In this document: positions 26,600 through 35,687 of the stretch, one piece after another
How positions within the stretch are numbered: position 1 is the stretch's first letter
Layout: every line of letters begins with the position of its first letter
Assembly: GCF_030528405.1 (NCBI RefSeq)
Contig: NZ_JAUMYY010000008.1
Coordinates: 1 to 49,867, forward strand
Origin: Fusobacterium sp.
GTDB taxonomy: Bacteria; Fusobacteriota; Fusobacteriia; Fusobacteriales; Fusobacteriaceae
Length of the DNA: 49,867 nt
Direction: 5' to 3'
Made by a program: the position numbers and the translations under genes
Notes under the pieces: generated by a model
Told to the model about the DNA's origin: nothing
What the model saw: only the letters and a program-made list of their open reading frames with translations
Databases searched by the model: none

Positions 26600-27535
26600 T
26601 TACTTAAATACTTTTTTGAATCTATCCATAATTTCTTTAACAGGTAATATTTCATCTATTTTCCAAGCATCTCTACCCGCGAAAAAAATTCCTTCATCTA
26701 AGTCTCCATCGTGTGCCATTACAAGTCTTTCATTTACACAAAACTTCTTAGTGCATTTTTTTAAGCATGCAAAACAGTTTTTAGGAAACTCAGTTACCTC
26801 ATCTATAACTTTTTTTGCATAAGGACTTATAATCGCATTAGCAGGAAGACCAGCAGAACTCATTATTTGTATTATATCACCTTTTTTTAGGTTAACATAC
26901 ATTTCTTTAAAAATTCTACTAACCTCACACTCTTCTGAAGCTACAAATCTACTGCCCATTTGAACTCCAACTGCTCCAATTGAAAGCATTCTTGCTGCAT
27001 CTTCTGGGGTAATTACTCCACCTGCACCTATAACAGGAATAGACAAATTTTGAGCTATTTCAGGAACTATGTCCCATGAATCAAGATCCGTACCTAAATG
27101 CCCTCCTGCATTAGCTCCTTCTACTACAACAGCAGGTGCCCCTAATTTCTCTGCAATTTTTGCAAGTTTTAAAGAGGAAACTATCGGAATTGCTTGAGTT
27201 TTTGTCCCTTTTACATATTCAAAAATATCACGAGAGAAGCCAGCTCCAAAAACTATAAACTCTACTCCTCCTTCGATTGCAGCATCTACTAATTTCATAA
27301 AATTACTTGCAGCAAACATTATATTGACTCCTAAGACCTTTTTAGCATCTTTCAATTTGCTTTTTGCATCCTCAATTTGTTTTTTTAATTCCAATTTTGA
27401 AAGTCCAGTCCCAGCAATTAGTCCAAGCCCTCCTTCATTGCTCACTGCTGCAGCTAAATTAGACATTGAGATTCCAATTGCCATACCTCCTTGAAAAATT
27501 GGTACTTCTATTTCTACATTTCCTATCTTTAACAT
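26600..27535 (-). CDS. NMO/FabK-type FMN-dependent oxidoreductase with C-terminal Cys cluster
   Basis: A 311-residue TIM-barrel flavoenzyme of the nitronate monooxygenase/2-nitropropane dioxygenase superfamily, which includes enoyl-ACP reductase FabK. FMN-binding and active-site blocks are IFQGGMAIGISMSNLAAAVSNEGGLG at the N-terminus, VVEGANAGGHLG with the catalytic His, PVIGAGGVITPEDAA and GVQMGSRFVAS. Near residue 265 is a cluster CFACLKKCTKKFC, unusual for classical FabK and possibly a metal or Fe-S site. So the reaction could be nitronate oxidation or enoyl reduction; I do not choose. The start follows GGAGGTAATTAA. A palindromic operator candidate overlaps the transcription start region. 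Confidence 0.8.
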   Translation of the reverse strand: MLKIGNVEIEVPIFQGGMAIGISMSNLAAAVSNEGGLGLIAGTGLSKLELKKQIEDAKSKLKDAKKVLGVNIMFAASNFMKLVDAAIEGGVEFIVFGAGFSRDIFEYVKGTKTQAIPIVSSLKLAKIAEKLGAPAVVVEGANAGGHLGTDLDSWDIVPEIAQNLSIPVIGAGGVITPEDAARMLSIGAVGVQMGSRFVASEECEVSRIFKEMYVNLKKGDIIQIMSSAGLPANAIISPYAKKVIDEVTEFPKNCFACLKKCTKKFCVNERLVMAHDGDLDEGIFFAGRDAWKIDEILPVKEIMDRFKKVFK

Positions 27536-27550
27536 TTAATTACCTCCATT

Positions 27551-27568
27551 AAATAACAAGTGTTATTT
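27551..27568 (-). promoter_or_regulatory. 18-bp palindromic operator candidate
   Basis: aaataaca-ag-tgttattt is a perfect inverted repeat with a 2-bp centre. It lies just downstream of the predicted start of transcription (extended -10 TGCTATAAT, complement at 27580-27588) and 16 bp before the coding start of the NMO/FabK-type gene, where a repressor of the TetR or MarR kind would block transcription. The regulator is unknown. Confidence 0.55.
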
Positions 27569-27712
27569 TTTATGAAAATATTATAGCATAAGTTTAAAGA
27601 TAATGAAAGAAAAATATTTATTGATATATTAAAAACAAAATTTTTTTATTAAAAAAAGAATGCATTGTTTTATATTTTTCACACTATTTAATAAATTAGT
27701 AAATTCTCTAAT

Positions 27713-29140
27713 TTATAAATCTTTTATATCTTCCTCTGTTAATCTATCTTTAATTGGTTTATTTCTGTCCAACGGATTTAAACAAATTAAAAAATAAGCA
27801 TAGATTATGGCTACTATTGGATTCGCTAAACCAAGTATATGATACCTTCCATATTGAAAAGCACTTACACCTAAAGTGGCAAAATATACGGCACCACAAG
27901 TTGACCATGGTACTAATCCTGAAGTAAGTGTTCCTGCATCTTCCAGTGTTCTTGATAAATTTTCAGGTGCTAAATTTAATTTCTTATAAACTTTTTTATA
28001 CATTTGTCCTGGTATAACTATAGACATGTATTGATCAGCTGCAACAAAATTACATAATATACACATTAAAACATTGGAAGTCATAATTGATCCTCTTCTT
28101 CTTAAATGCTTTAAAATAGTTTCAATAATTGTGTCTACACATCCAATTGCCTTTATTGCTCCTCCAAAAGCTAAAGCACAAATCACCAAAGAAATTGTTT
28201 CCATCATAAAAAGTAAGCCACCTCTATTTAAAAGTTTATCAACAACTGCATTTCCTGTATCTAAACTAGGTCCTTCATATAATACTGTAATTATAGTTTG
28301 TAAATCTACCCCCTGATAAAAAGACATAGCAATTCCTGCAATTGTACCTATAAGCATTCCTGGTACTGGAGGAATCTTTAAAAAGATGACTATAATTATA
28401 ATTAAAGGTGGAATAAAAACTAGAGGAGTAATTTTAAAATTAGCTGCAATTGTTTTTGTAATATCAACAATAGCTTGATTATCAATGTCAGAATTTCCAA
28501 AATTTTTTCCTAAAAATGAAAAAATAAGAAGTGCTATTATAAAACTTGGAATAGTTGTTTTTAACATATGCCTAACATGTTCAAATAAATTAGCTTCCGC
28601 TGTTGCAGCTGCAAGGTTTGTACTATCAGACAAAGGAGATAATTTATCACCAAATGATGCTCCAGTAACAACGGCTCCAGCTACCAATGGTGCTGGGATT
28701 CCCATACCTATTCCTATTCCCATTGCGGCTGTCCCCATTGTCCCAGCCGTAGTCCATGCACTTCCTGTTGAAACGCTAATTATTGCACACATAATTGGAA
28801 GAACTATCAAAAAAATTCTAGGAGTGAATAAATTTAATCCGTAATATATCATACCTGGAACGATTCCACCAATAATCCAAGAACCAATTAAACAGCCTAC
28901 TATTAACATAATAAAATTAGCTTGTAAACCCATTTTATTAGTTTCTATCATAGATTCTTCAATTTCCTCATAAGAATAACCTAAAAAATATCCTAATATA
29001 CAAGTAAAACTTATTCCAAGTATTAAAGGGATTTGTGCAGGTGATTCATAGACAATAGTTCCTAAAAGCATAACAATAATTAAAAAAATAAAAGGCAAAA
29101 CTGCAATAAAAAGACTAGGCTTCCTTTTTATTCTCATCAT
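27713..29140 (-). CDS. Na+/H+ antiporter, NhaC family
   Basis: A 475-residue integral membrane protein of the NhaC type, exchanging sodium (or small organic ions such as malate/lactate in MleN-like members) for protons. It shows many hydrophobic helices and family blocks IISVSTGSAWTTAGTMGTA, GASFGDKLSPLSDSTNLAAA (the ion-binding region with Asp residues), and ALAFGGAIKAIG. The C-terminus LTSGLVPWSTCGAVYFATLGVS is also typical. Two ATGs stand in tandem; the first at 29140 has AAAGGAG six bases upstream. It is monocistronic. The NMO/FabK-type gene downstream has its own promoter. Confidence 0.93.
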   Translation of the reverse strand: MMRIKRKPSLFIAVLPFIFLIIVMLLGTIVYESPAQIPLILGISFTCILGYFLGYSYEEIEESMIETNKMGLQANFIMLIVGCLIGSWIIGGIVPGMIYYGLNLFTPRIFLIVLPIMCAIISVSTGSAWTTAGTMGTAAMGIGIGMGIPAPLVAGAVVTGASFGDKLSPLSDSTNLAAATAEANLFEHVRHMLKTTIPSFIIALLIFSFLGKNFGNSDIDNQAIVDITKTIAANFKITPLVFIPPLIIIIVIFLKIPPVPGMLIGTIAGIAMSFYQGVDLQTIITVLYEGPSLDTGNAVVDKLLNRGGLLFMMETISLVICALAFGGAIKAIGCVDTIIETILKHLRRRGSIMTSNVLMCILCNFVAADQYMSIVIPGQMYKKVYKKLNLAPENLSRTLEDAGTLTSGLVPWSTCGAVYFATLGVSAFQYGRYHILGLANPIVAIIYAYFLICLNPLDRNKPIKDRLTEEDIKDL

Positions 29141-29298
29141 ATCCAACTCCTTTTTTATTTTTTGATAAAAAATATTTTATTAAATTTTATCTTATTCTCA
29201 ACATTTGTAAAATATATATTTTTTAAATATTAAATATATAAAATATATTTAAAACTGTGCGATTATTCAGAAAATTCACAAAAAACTTAATTTTGTGT

Positions 29299-29304
29299 TA
29301 TAAT
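29299..29304 (+). promoter_or_regulatory. Extended -10 element of the HAD phosphatase gene
   Basis: TGTTATAAT (29296-29304) is an extended -10 box 34 bp before the start codon. No convincing -35 is seen. Confidence 0.5.
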
Positions 29305-29337
29305 AAATGATAAATAAAAATACAGATAGGAGAAGAT

Positions 29338-30141
29338 ATGCAATATAAATTAGTAATTTGTGATATGGATGGAACCTTGCTCACATCAAATCACACAATA
29401 TCAGAATATAGTAAAAATATAATTTCTAAGTTAAATGAAAAGGGAATAATTTTTGTTATAGCTACAGGAAGACCATATTTAGATGCAAAATTTTTTAAAA
29501 ATCAATTAGGTTTAAAATCTTTTTTAGTAACTTCTAATGGTGCTGTTGTACATAATGAGAATGATGAAGAAATAATATCAGAAAAAATTTCAGAAAAATA
29601 TGTAAATAAAATCTTAGATTTTGAGGTTGATAAAAAAGAATATCATAGAAATATCTACAAAAATGGCAACTGGTATATAGAGTATAAAATAGAAGGACTA
29701 GATGAATTTCACGCAGAATCTGGTTTTCCATATAAAATAGAAAATTTTGATAGGTTTAAAAATCATGATATAACAAAATTTTTCTACCTAGCTAAAGAGA
29801 ATAAAATAGAAGTTTTAGAGCATCGGTTAAGAGAAGAATTTTCTGAAGATTTAACTATAACTCTATCATCTTCATTTTGTATAGAATTACTAAAAAAAGG
29901 TACAAATAAAGGAAATACTATAAAAAAAATAGCAACTTATCTAAACATTCCTTTGGAGAATATAGTTGCCTTTGGCGATGGACTCAATGATTATGAAATG
30001 TTAAGTATAGTCGGAAGAGGATTTATCATGGATAATGCTAATCCAAGACTTAAAGAAAAATTACCAGAATTAGAAATTATTGGCAATTGTAATGAAGATG
30101 GTGTCGCAAAAAAATTAGAAGAAATTTTTTTACAAAATTAA
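29338..30141 (+). CDS. HAD family hydrolase, Cof type (IIB)
   Basis: A 267-residue haloacid-dehalogenase phosphatase of the Cof/YidA group, soluble, acting on sugar phosphates or flavin precursors. The nucleophile motif is CDMDGTLLTSNHTIS with D9 and D11; VIATGRPY is motif II region; the lysine region is LLKKGTNKGNTIKKIA; and motif IV is VAFGDGLNDYEML. The large C2B cap domain lies between about residues 85 and 190. The true substrate cannot be read from sequence. It may begin the operon with the radical SAM gene 42 bp downstream. Confidence 0.92.
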   Translation: MQYKLVICDMDGTLLTSNHTISEYSKNIISKLNEKGIIFVIATGRPYLDAKFFKNQLGLKSFLVTSNGAVVHNENDEEIISEKISEKYVNKILDFEVDKKEYHRNIYKNGNWYIEYKIEGLDEFHAESGFPYKIENFDRFKNHDITKFFYLAKENKIEVLEHRLREEFSEDLTITLSSSFCIELLKKGTNKGNTIKKIATYLNIPLENIVAFGDGLNDYEMLSIVGRGFIMDNANPRLKEKLPELEIIGNCNEDGVAKKLEEIFLQN

Positions 30142-30183
30142 AAAATTTTAGTTATTACTTAATTAAGAGGAGCGTTAAAATTT

Positions 30184-31077
30184 ATGTATGATTTATATGA
30201 TTTTCCATTATACAGACCACCAAGTGAAGCTTACAGTCTTATAATTCAAATAACATTAGGTTGTTCTCATAATAGATGCACTTTTTGTAGTATGTATAAA
30301 GATAAAAAATTTGTTATAAAACCTGTAGAAGAAATCAAAAAAGAAATAGATACTTTTAGAGCAATTTATAAAAACAGACCTGTGGACAAAATATTTTTAG
30401 CTGATGGGGATGCACTTATTGTTCCAACTAAAATTCTTGCTGAAATTTTAGACTATATTAAATTGGTGTTTCCAGAATGTCAAAGAGTATCGGTATATGG
30501 TACAGCTATTGCTATACACCAAAAAAGTACAGACGAATTAAAACTTCTCTACGAAAAAGGATTAACATTAGTTTATTTAGGAGTTGAAAGTGGTGATAAT
30601 GAGGCTCTTAAATTCATAAAAAAGGGAATTAAAGCTGAGAAGATCGTTGAATTATCAAAAAAAATAATGAATACTGGTATTGAACTTTCAATAACACTTA
30701 TAGCGGGTCTTATGGGAAAATATCAAGATAATAAAAACCATGCAATCAACACAGCAAAAATAATTCAAGAAATTTCTCCTAAATATGCCAGTATTTTAAA
30801 TTTAAGACTGTATGAAGGAACTGAATTATACAAGCTTATGCAGGAAGGAAAATATGATTACTTAGAAGGAGTAGAAGTTTTAAAAGAAATGAAACTTACT
30901 TTAGCAAGTATGGATAGAGAAAAATTTACAAGAAAAGTAATATTTAGAGCAAACCATGCATCTAACTATTTAAATTTAAAAGGAAATTTACCTGATGATA
31001 TAGATAGGATGATTGCTGAAATAGATAATGCAATAGAACATGAGGCTATAGATGTGAACAATTATAGATTTTTATAG
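30184..31077 (+). CDS. Radical SAM protein (CX4CX2C type, no B12 domain)
   Basis: A 297-residue radical SAM enzyme of the COG1032-like group. The cluster motif is at C27, C32 and C35 (GCSHNRCTFCSMYKDKKF): CX4CX2C rather than the canonical CX3CX2C. The barrel has a GDGDAL-like block (LADGDALIVPT), YLGVESGDNEALKFIKKG and LIAGLMG. Many anaerobes carry this protein; its reaction is unknown. No B12-binding domain is present. The AGAGGAGCGTTAAAATTT site sets the start. The glycosyltransferase-deacetylase gene follows after 15 bp. Confidence 0.88.
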   Translation: MYDLYDFPLYRPPSEAYSLIIQITLGCSHNRCTFCSMYKDKKFVIKPVEEIKKEIDTFRAIYKNRPVDKIFLADGDALIVPTKILAEILDYIKLVFPECQRVSVYGTAIAIHQKSTDELKLLYEKGLTLVYLGVESGDNEALKFIKKGIKAEKIVELSKKIMNTGIELSITLIAGLMGKYQDNKNHAINTAKIIQEISPKYASILNLRLYEGTELYKLMQEGKYDYLEGVEVLKEMKLTLASMDREKFTRKVIFRANHASNYLNLKGNLPDDIDRMIAEIDNAIEHEAIDVNNYRFL

Positions 31078-31092
31078 AGAGGTGATATCGCT

Positions 31093-32880
31093 ATGAATAT
31101 ATTAATGGCTTTATCTCAACTAGAGGTTACAGGAGCTGAAATTTATGCTACTACCATTGCAGATGAACTAACAACAAGAGGAAATAAAGTTTTTATAGTT
31201 TCTGACACTCTATCTACAAACACTAAAGCTAAATATATAAAATTAGAGTTTAATAAAAGAAGTCTTGCTAATAGATTAAGTCATATTAAAACACTTGTAA
31301 GAATTATTAAAGAAAATGATATACACATTGTACATGCTCATTCAAGGGCTTCTTCATGGAGTTGCCAAATAGCATGTAAGCTTACAAATATTCCCTTAAT
31401 AACTACAACTCATGGAAAACAACCAGTGCACTTAAGTCGAAAGATAATAAAAGGTTTTGGAGAACATAGCATAGCCGTATGTGAAAATATAAAAAATCAT
31501 CTTGAAAAAGATATAGGTTTTACAAAAGAAAAAATTACTGTACTTAGAAATCCCATAAACTTCTCTGAAAAACTACTTCCTAAAAAAGAAAATAAGGAAA
31601 TAGTTGTATCAATTATAGGAAGGCTATCAGGCCCTAAGGGTGATGTAGCCTACGATATACTAAATATTTTTAGCCAACAAAAATTACTTGATACTTACAA
31701 AGTGAGAGTTATAGGTGGAAAAGATATACCTAAAAGATTTCTTCCTCTTAAAAAAGAAGGAATTGAATTTTTAGGTTATATCCCAGATATACAAGAAAAA
31801 ATTTTAAGCTCAGATATTATAATTGGTGCTGGAAGAGTTGCTATGGAAGCAATACTGAATAAAGTTCCAGTTATAGCTGTAGGAGAAACAGAATACTTAG
31901 GGCTTGTTCAAAACAATAATTTAGAAATGGCATTTTCTTCAAATTTTGGAGATATTAGTAATTTCAAATATGCTAAGATAGAAGTTGATATTTTTTTAAA
32001 TGATATAAAAAATGCTTTGAAGCTTTCTGACACTGAAAAAGAAAACTTAAAAGAAGTTGTATTTTCTGAAGTTAACCTTCAAAATATAGTTGATAAAATA
32101 GAGAAAAAATATTTCTCTTTATATGTTCAAAAACGAAGATGGGAGGTTCCAATTCTAATGTATCATAGAGTTATTAATTCTTCTGAAAATGAAGGTGTAC
32201 ATGGAACCTATATCTATGAAAATAGCTTTAGAGAACATATGAAATATTTAAAAGATAATAATTATGAGCCCATAACATTTAAAGACTTTGAAAAAATTTC
32301 TTGGAGAAAGAGATTTGATTTAAATAAAAAATATATAATAATAACTTTTGATGATGGTTATGTCGATAATTTTGACCTAGCCTTTCCTATTCTAAAAGAA
32401 TTTAATTTTAAGGCTACTATCTTCTTAATGGCAGAATCAACATATAATGAATGGGATGTTGAGGCAAGCAATGAAAAAAAATTCCCTTTAATGACTAAAG
32501 AAATGATTTTAGAAATGCAGGAATATGGGATAGAATTTGGTGCTCATACTTTCAACCATCCTAAAATAAATAAAATAAGTGAGAAAGAAATAGAACAACA
32601 AGTTATATGTTGCAAAAAAATATTAGAAGAAAAAATAGGTCAAAATATAATAAGTTTTGCCTATCCTTATGGAATATTGAATGAATATGCTAAAAAAATG
32701 GCAAAAAAAGCAGGATATATATTTGCTCTGGCAACTGATTCTGGCTCTGTTTGTATCTCAGATGATTTTTATCAAATAAGAAGAATAGCTATTTTTCCTA
32801 ATACTAATCTTAGAAGTTTTAAAAGAAAAGTTAAAGGAAATTACAACTTTATAAAAATAAAAAGGGAGGAAAAAAAATGA
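31093..32880 (+). CDS. Glycosyltransferase family 4-like / polysaccharide deacetylase fusion
   Basis: A 595-residue two-domain protein. Residues 1-340 are a GT-B glycosyltransferase: LSQLEVTGAEIYATTIADEL is the N-terminal block, VHAHSRASSWSCQ and TTTHGKQP follow, and GAGRVAMEAILNKVPVIAVG near 245-264 replaces the usual nucleotide-sugar EGxGxxxxEAxAxG. Residues 350-590 are a NodB-type deacetylase: ILMYHRV (354-360), TFDD (418-421), GAHTFNHP (H485, H489 with the TFDD Asp as metal ligands), and FAYPYG (522-527). It probably modifies envelope glycans, adding and de-N-acetylating sugars. No signal peptide is seen. It overlaps the next gene by 4 bp. Confidence 0.88.
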   Translation: MNILMALSQLEVTGAEIYATTIADELTTRGNKVFIVSDTLSTNTKAKYIKLEFNKRSLANRLSHIKTLVRIIKENDIHIVHAHSRASSWSCQIACKLTNIPLITTTHGKQPVHLSRKIIKGFGEHSIAVCENIKNHLEKDIGFTKEKITVLRNPINFSEKLLPKKENKEIVVSIIGRLSGPKGDVAYDILNIFSQQKLLDTYKVRVIGGKDIPKRFLPLKKEGIEFLGYIPDIQEKILSSDIIIGAGRVAMEAILNKVPVIAVGETEYLGLVQNNNLEMAFSSNFGDISNFKYAKIEVDIFLNDIKNALKLSDTEKENLKEVVFSEVNLQNIVDKIEKKYFSLYVQKRRWEVPILMYHRVINSSENEGVHGTYIYENSFREHMKYLKDNNYEPITFKDFEKISWRKRFDLNKKYIIITFDDGYVDNFDLAFPILKEFNFKATIFLMAESTYNEWDVEASNEKKFPLMTKEMILEMQEYGIEFGAHTFNHPKINKISEKEIEQQVICCKKILEEKIGQNIISFAYPYGILNEYAKKMAKKAGYIFALATDSGSVCISDDFYQIRRIAIFPNTNLRSFKRKVKGNYNFIKIKREEKK

Positions 32881-33611
32881 AAAAATCATATATTTTAATA
32901 AGTTTGTTAGTTTTCGCAAGTTCTACTTTTGCAAATACTGTTTCTGTAGGAGGAGTAGTGGGAAAACAAAGTGGATTATATAGAGGGAGTGAAGATACAA
33001 TGTTTCTTCCTTATGTAAAAGTTAACTATGATAATTTCTATATAAATGGCTTTAAAGTTGGATATAAATTTTTAAATACTGATGTTTTGGATCTATCCGT
33101 ATATGGTAATTTTCAAGATGGTCACTCAATAAAAGCTTCTAATATGGACTATGGTTACAAAACTATAAATGAAAGAAAGAAGCAAATAACAGCTGGAATA
33201 AAATTAGATGCCCCTTTAAATATAGTTGGTGAAAAAATAAATTTAAGTACTTCACTTGAAGGAGGTAAAAGAGGAACACATGGAAAATTAGAATTATCAA
33301 AAGTAATAAAAATTTCTGAAAATTTTATACTGATTCCTAATATCAACAGTAAGTATTTTGAAAAAAAATATACAAGATATTATTTTGGTATTGCTGATAA
33401 CGAACTGGGAAAAGCTATAAAAGAAAGCTATAAACCCGATAATTCATACTCAGTAGGAGCTGGCATCTACTCAGAATATTATTTTAATAGAGCTTTCTCA
33501 GCATTTGCCTATATTAGCTTAGATAAATATTCTAAAGAGGTTAGAAGATCTCCTATTATTAAAAATGATGTAGTTACTAATGTAGGTATGGGACTAAAGT
33601 TTTCTTTTTAA
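32877..33611 (+). CDS. MipA/OmpV family outer-membrane protein
   Basis: A 244-residue outer-membrane beta-barrel of the MipA/OmpV family. The signal peptide is KKSYILISLLVFASSTFA with cleavage expected after residue 19. Alternating hydrophobic strands with aromatic girdles follow, such as GFKVGYKFLNTDVLDLSVYG, and the protein ends in MGLKFSF, a terminal Phe as in BAM substrates. MipA-like proteins link murein enzymes in some bacteria, and OmpV-like members act as porins. Its start overlaps the stop of the glycan-modifying fusion (ATGA), so the two are coupled and both are envelope proteins. Confidence 0.88.
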   Translation: MKKSYILISLLVFASSTFANTVSVGGVVGKQSGLYRGSEDTMFLPYVKVNYDNFYINGFKVGYKFLNTDVLDLSVYGNFQDGHSIKASNMDYGYKTINERKKQITAGIKLDAPLNIVGEKINLSTSLEGGKRGTHGKLELSKVIKISENFILIPNINSKYFEKKYTRYYFGIADNELGKAIKESYKPDNSYSVGAGIYSEYYFNRAFSAFAYISLDKYSKEVRRSPIIKNDVVTNVGMGLKFSF

Positions 33612-33656
33612 GGAAAATAGAATTTTACATAGAAACAACTAAAATGGGAGAAAGCA

Positions 33657-34517
33657 ATGACTAATAAAACTAAGGGAATTCTTTGGATGCTTGTATCAGT
33701 AATGGGTTTTACAGCTATGAGTATAGTAATAAAATATATTCCAAATATCCCAATATATGAAAAACTTTTTTTAAGAAATTTAATAAATTGCTTAATGTCT
33801 TTTGTTTTTATATTGAAAAATAAAAAAAGCCTTAAAATAGATAGAAAATTTATTCCTTTTGTATTTGGAAGATCATTATTTGGTTCTTTAGGAATGGCTG
33901 CTAATTTTTATGCAATAGAACATTTAACTATAGCAGATGCTAACATGTTAAACAAATTATCACCAGTTTTTGTTACAATCTGTGCTTGCTATTTTTTAAA
34001 AGAGAAAATTGATAAGAAACAAATAATTGGCATAATATTTATGTTATTAGCAGTTATCTTTGTTGTAAAACCAGGCAACTCTTTTACTTTGCTTCCTAGT
34101 TTAGTTGGTTTATTTGGGGCATTAACTGCGGGTTTCTCTTATACTATTATAAGATATTTAAATAATAAGGTAGAAGCAGAAGTAATAATTTTTTATTTTT
34201 CTTTGACAACTGTCTTAGGAACACTGCCCTATATGCTATTAAATTTTATAAAACCAAATTTGATAGAATTAATGTTTTTAATAGGAATAGGTGTTTCAGC
34301 AACCTTTGGGCAATTCGGTCTTACTTATGCATATAAATTTGCTCCTGCTTCTGAAGTGTCCATTTACAATTACACCATTATACTTACAGGAATGTTAGCA
34401 GGATATCTTGTGTTTGGTGAAATCCCAGATACATATAGTATAATAGGTGGAACAATAATTATTATAACAGCTATATATCTTTACTTGCACAACAAGAAAA
34501 AAGAAAAAATTGAATAA
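33657..34517 (+). CDS. DMT superfamily transporter (EamA)
   Basis: A 286-residue membrane protein with ten predicted helices in two EamA repeats, about residues 5-135 and 145-275. Blocks such as AIEHLTIADANMLNKLSPVFVTICACYFLKEKI and the second-repeat YAYKFAPASEVSIYNYTIILTG are typical. Such transporters export metabolites or amino acids; the substrate is unknown. The start follows ATGGGAGAAAGCA with weak spacing; an alternative is a few codons downstream. The gene ends the operon, with a bidirectional terminator at 34522-34562. Confidence 0.9.
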   Translation: MTNKTKGILWMLVSVMGFTAMSIVIKYIPNIPIYEKLFLRNLINCLMSFVFILKNKKSLKIDRKFIPFVFGRSLFGSLGMAANFYAIEHLTIADANMLNKLSPVFVTICACYFLKEKIDKKQIIGIIFMLLAVIFVVKPGNSFTLLPSLVGLFGALTAGFSYTIIRYLNNKVEAEVIIFYFSLTTVLGTLPYMLLNFIKPNLIELMFLIGIGVSATFGQFGLTYAYKFAPASEVSIYNYTIILTGMLAGYLVFGEIPDTYSIIGGTIIIITAIYLYLHNKKKEKIE

Positions 34518-34521
34518 ATAA

Positions 34522-34562
34522 AAGGTTGTTGAAAAGGATATAGTTATCCCTCCAACAACCTT
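34522..34562. terminator. Bidirectional terminator between the DMT transporter and ispA genes
   Basis: aaggttgttg (34522-34531) and caacaacctt (34553-34562) are perfect 10-bp complements, and an inner ggata/tatcc stem stacks within. On the minus strand TTTTATTTATT follows. The right arm overlaps the ispA stop codon. Confidence 0.9.
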
Positions 34563-35460
34563 ATTTATTTCTATTTTCTATATAATCTGCCAAAGCTATC
34601 AAAATTTCTGCTTTATCTAGAGAAAAATTATCACTTATAAGTTTCTTTGCTCTATCTATTGTCTGTGTCAATATATTTTTACTCTCTTCCAATCCTAAAA
34701 GAGTAGGATAAGTAGATTTATTAAGTTTATCATCACTACCAATAGTTTTACCAAGATATTCAAAAGAACCTTCTATATCTAAAATATCATCTTTTACTTG
34801 AAAAGCAAGACCTATAAGTTCAGCATACTCACTTAGAATATTTTGAATATTTAAATCTGCTTTTGCTATTATACATGCAATTTCAATAGGTAATTTTATT
34901 AGTTTTCCTGTCTTATGACTATGAATATATCTTAAAGTTCTCAAATCAATATTCTTATTTTCACTACTAATATCTACCATCTGCCCACCTATCATACCAT
35001 TTATTCCCGAATAAAGTGAAGTTTTTGAAACTATTTTCACAATTTTATCTGCACTTAAGAAATTTAAGTTTTTTTCAGATAGTAAATAAAAAGCATGAGT
35101 AAGTAGTGCATCACCAATTAAAATAGCTTCAGCCTCCCCAAATTTTTTATGAGTTGTCAATTTTCCTCGTCGATACTCATCATTATCAAGTGCAGGAAGA
35201 TCATCATGCACTAAAGAATAAGAATGTATAAATTCTAAAGCGATAGCAGATTTTATACCTCTTTTAATACTGACACCTAAAAGTTCCAATGTTGCAAAAA
35301 GTAAAATAGGTCTTATTCTTTTTCCACCATTTAAAACTGAGTATTTCATTCCTTCAGCAATAATCTCTGGATAGAAAAGCTCACTTAATTCTTTTTCCAT
35401 TTCAAGTTCGAAAAAAATTATTTTTTCTTCTAAATAGCTCTTGAATTTTTCAGCTGTCAT
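34561..35460 (-). CDS. ispA: Polyprenyl synthetase (farnesyl/geranyl diphosphate synthase)
   Basis: A 299-residue trans-prenyltransferase making C15 (or C10-C20) diphosphate for undecaprenol and quinone chains. The first aspartate-rich motif DDLPALD is at 86-92 and the second is VKDDILDIEG near 225. NGGKRIRPILL (44-54) holds the IPP-binding Lys and Arg residues. Two residues (P-A) inserted in the first motif, DDLPALD, are typical of bacterial FPP synthase. It starts directly after the xseB stop (35461), so the genes are coupled; xseB-ispA is a common pair. Confidence 0.93.
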   Translation of the reverse strand: MTAEKFKSYLEEKIIFFELEMEKELSELFYPEIIAEGMKYSVLNGGKRIRPILLFATLELLGVSIKRGIKSAIALEFIHSYSLVHDDLPALDNDEYRRGKLTTHKKFGEAEAILIGDALLTHAFYLLSEKNLNFLSADKIVKIVSKTSLYSGINGMIGGQMVDISSENKNIDLRTLRYIHSHKTGKLIKLPIEIACIIAKADLNIQNILSEYAELIGLAFQVKDDILDIEGSFEYLGKTIGSDDKLNKSTYPTLLGLEESKNILTQTIDRAKKLISDNFSLDKAEILIALADYIENRNK

Positions 35461-35673
35461 CTACATCTCCTCTATATCTATTTCTCCATTCTTTTCTAAG
35501 ACTTTAAATAATTTCCCTTCAGCTTCATTTAGGAATTTAGATGCATTTTTTATTATCTTCATAGCATTTTCATATTCTTTTATAGATTCATCTAAAGTTA
35601 AACTTCCACTTTCTAATTTTTCAATGATTTCATCTAAATTCTGCAAATTTTCTTCAAAACTATTTTTTTTCAT
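35461..35673 (-). CDS. xseB: Exodeoxyribonuclease VII small subunit
   Basis: A 70-residue XseB. The helical FEENLQNLDEIIEKLESGSLTLDESIKEYENAM is the hallmark. It pairs with several copies on XseA to form the single-strand exonuclease VII; xseA is not in this window. Its stop codon abuts the ispA start. The ribosome-binding site is CAGGAGAAGATT. Confidence 0.95.
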   Translation of the reverse strand: MKKNSFEENLQNLDEIIEKLESGSLTLDESIKEYENAMKIIKNASKFLNEAEGKLFKVLEKNGEIDIEEM

Positions 35674-35687
35674 AATCTTCTCCTGTA

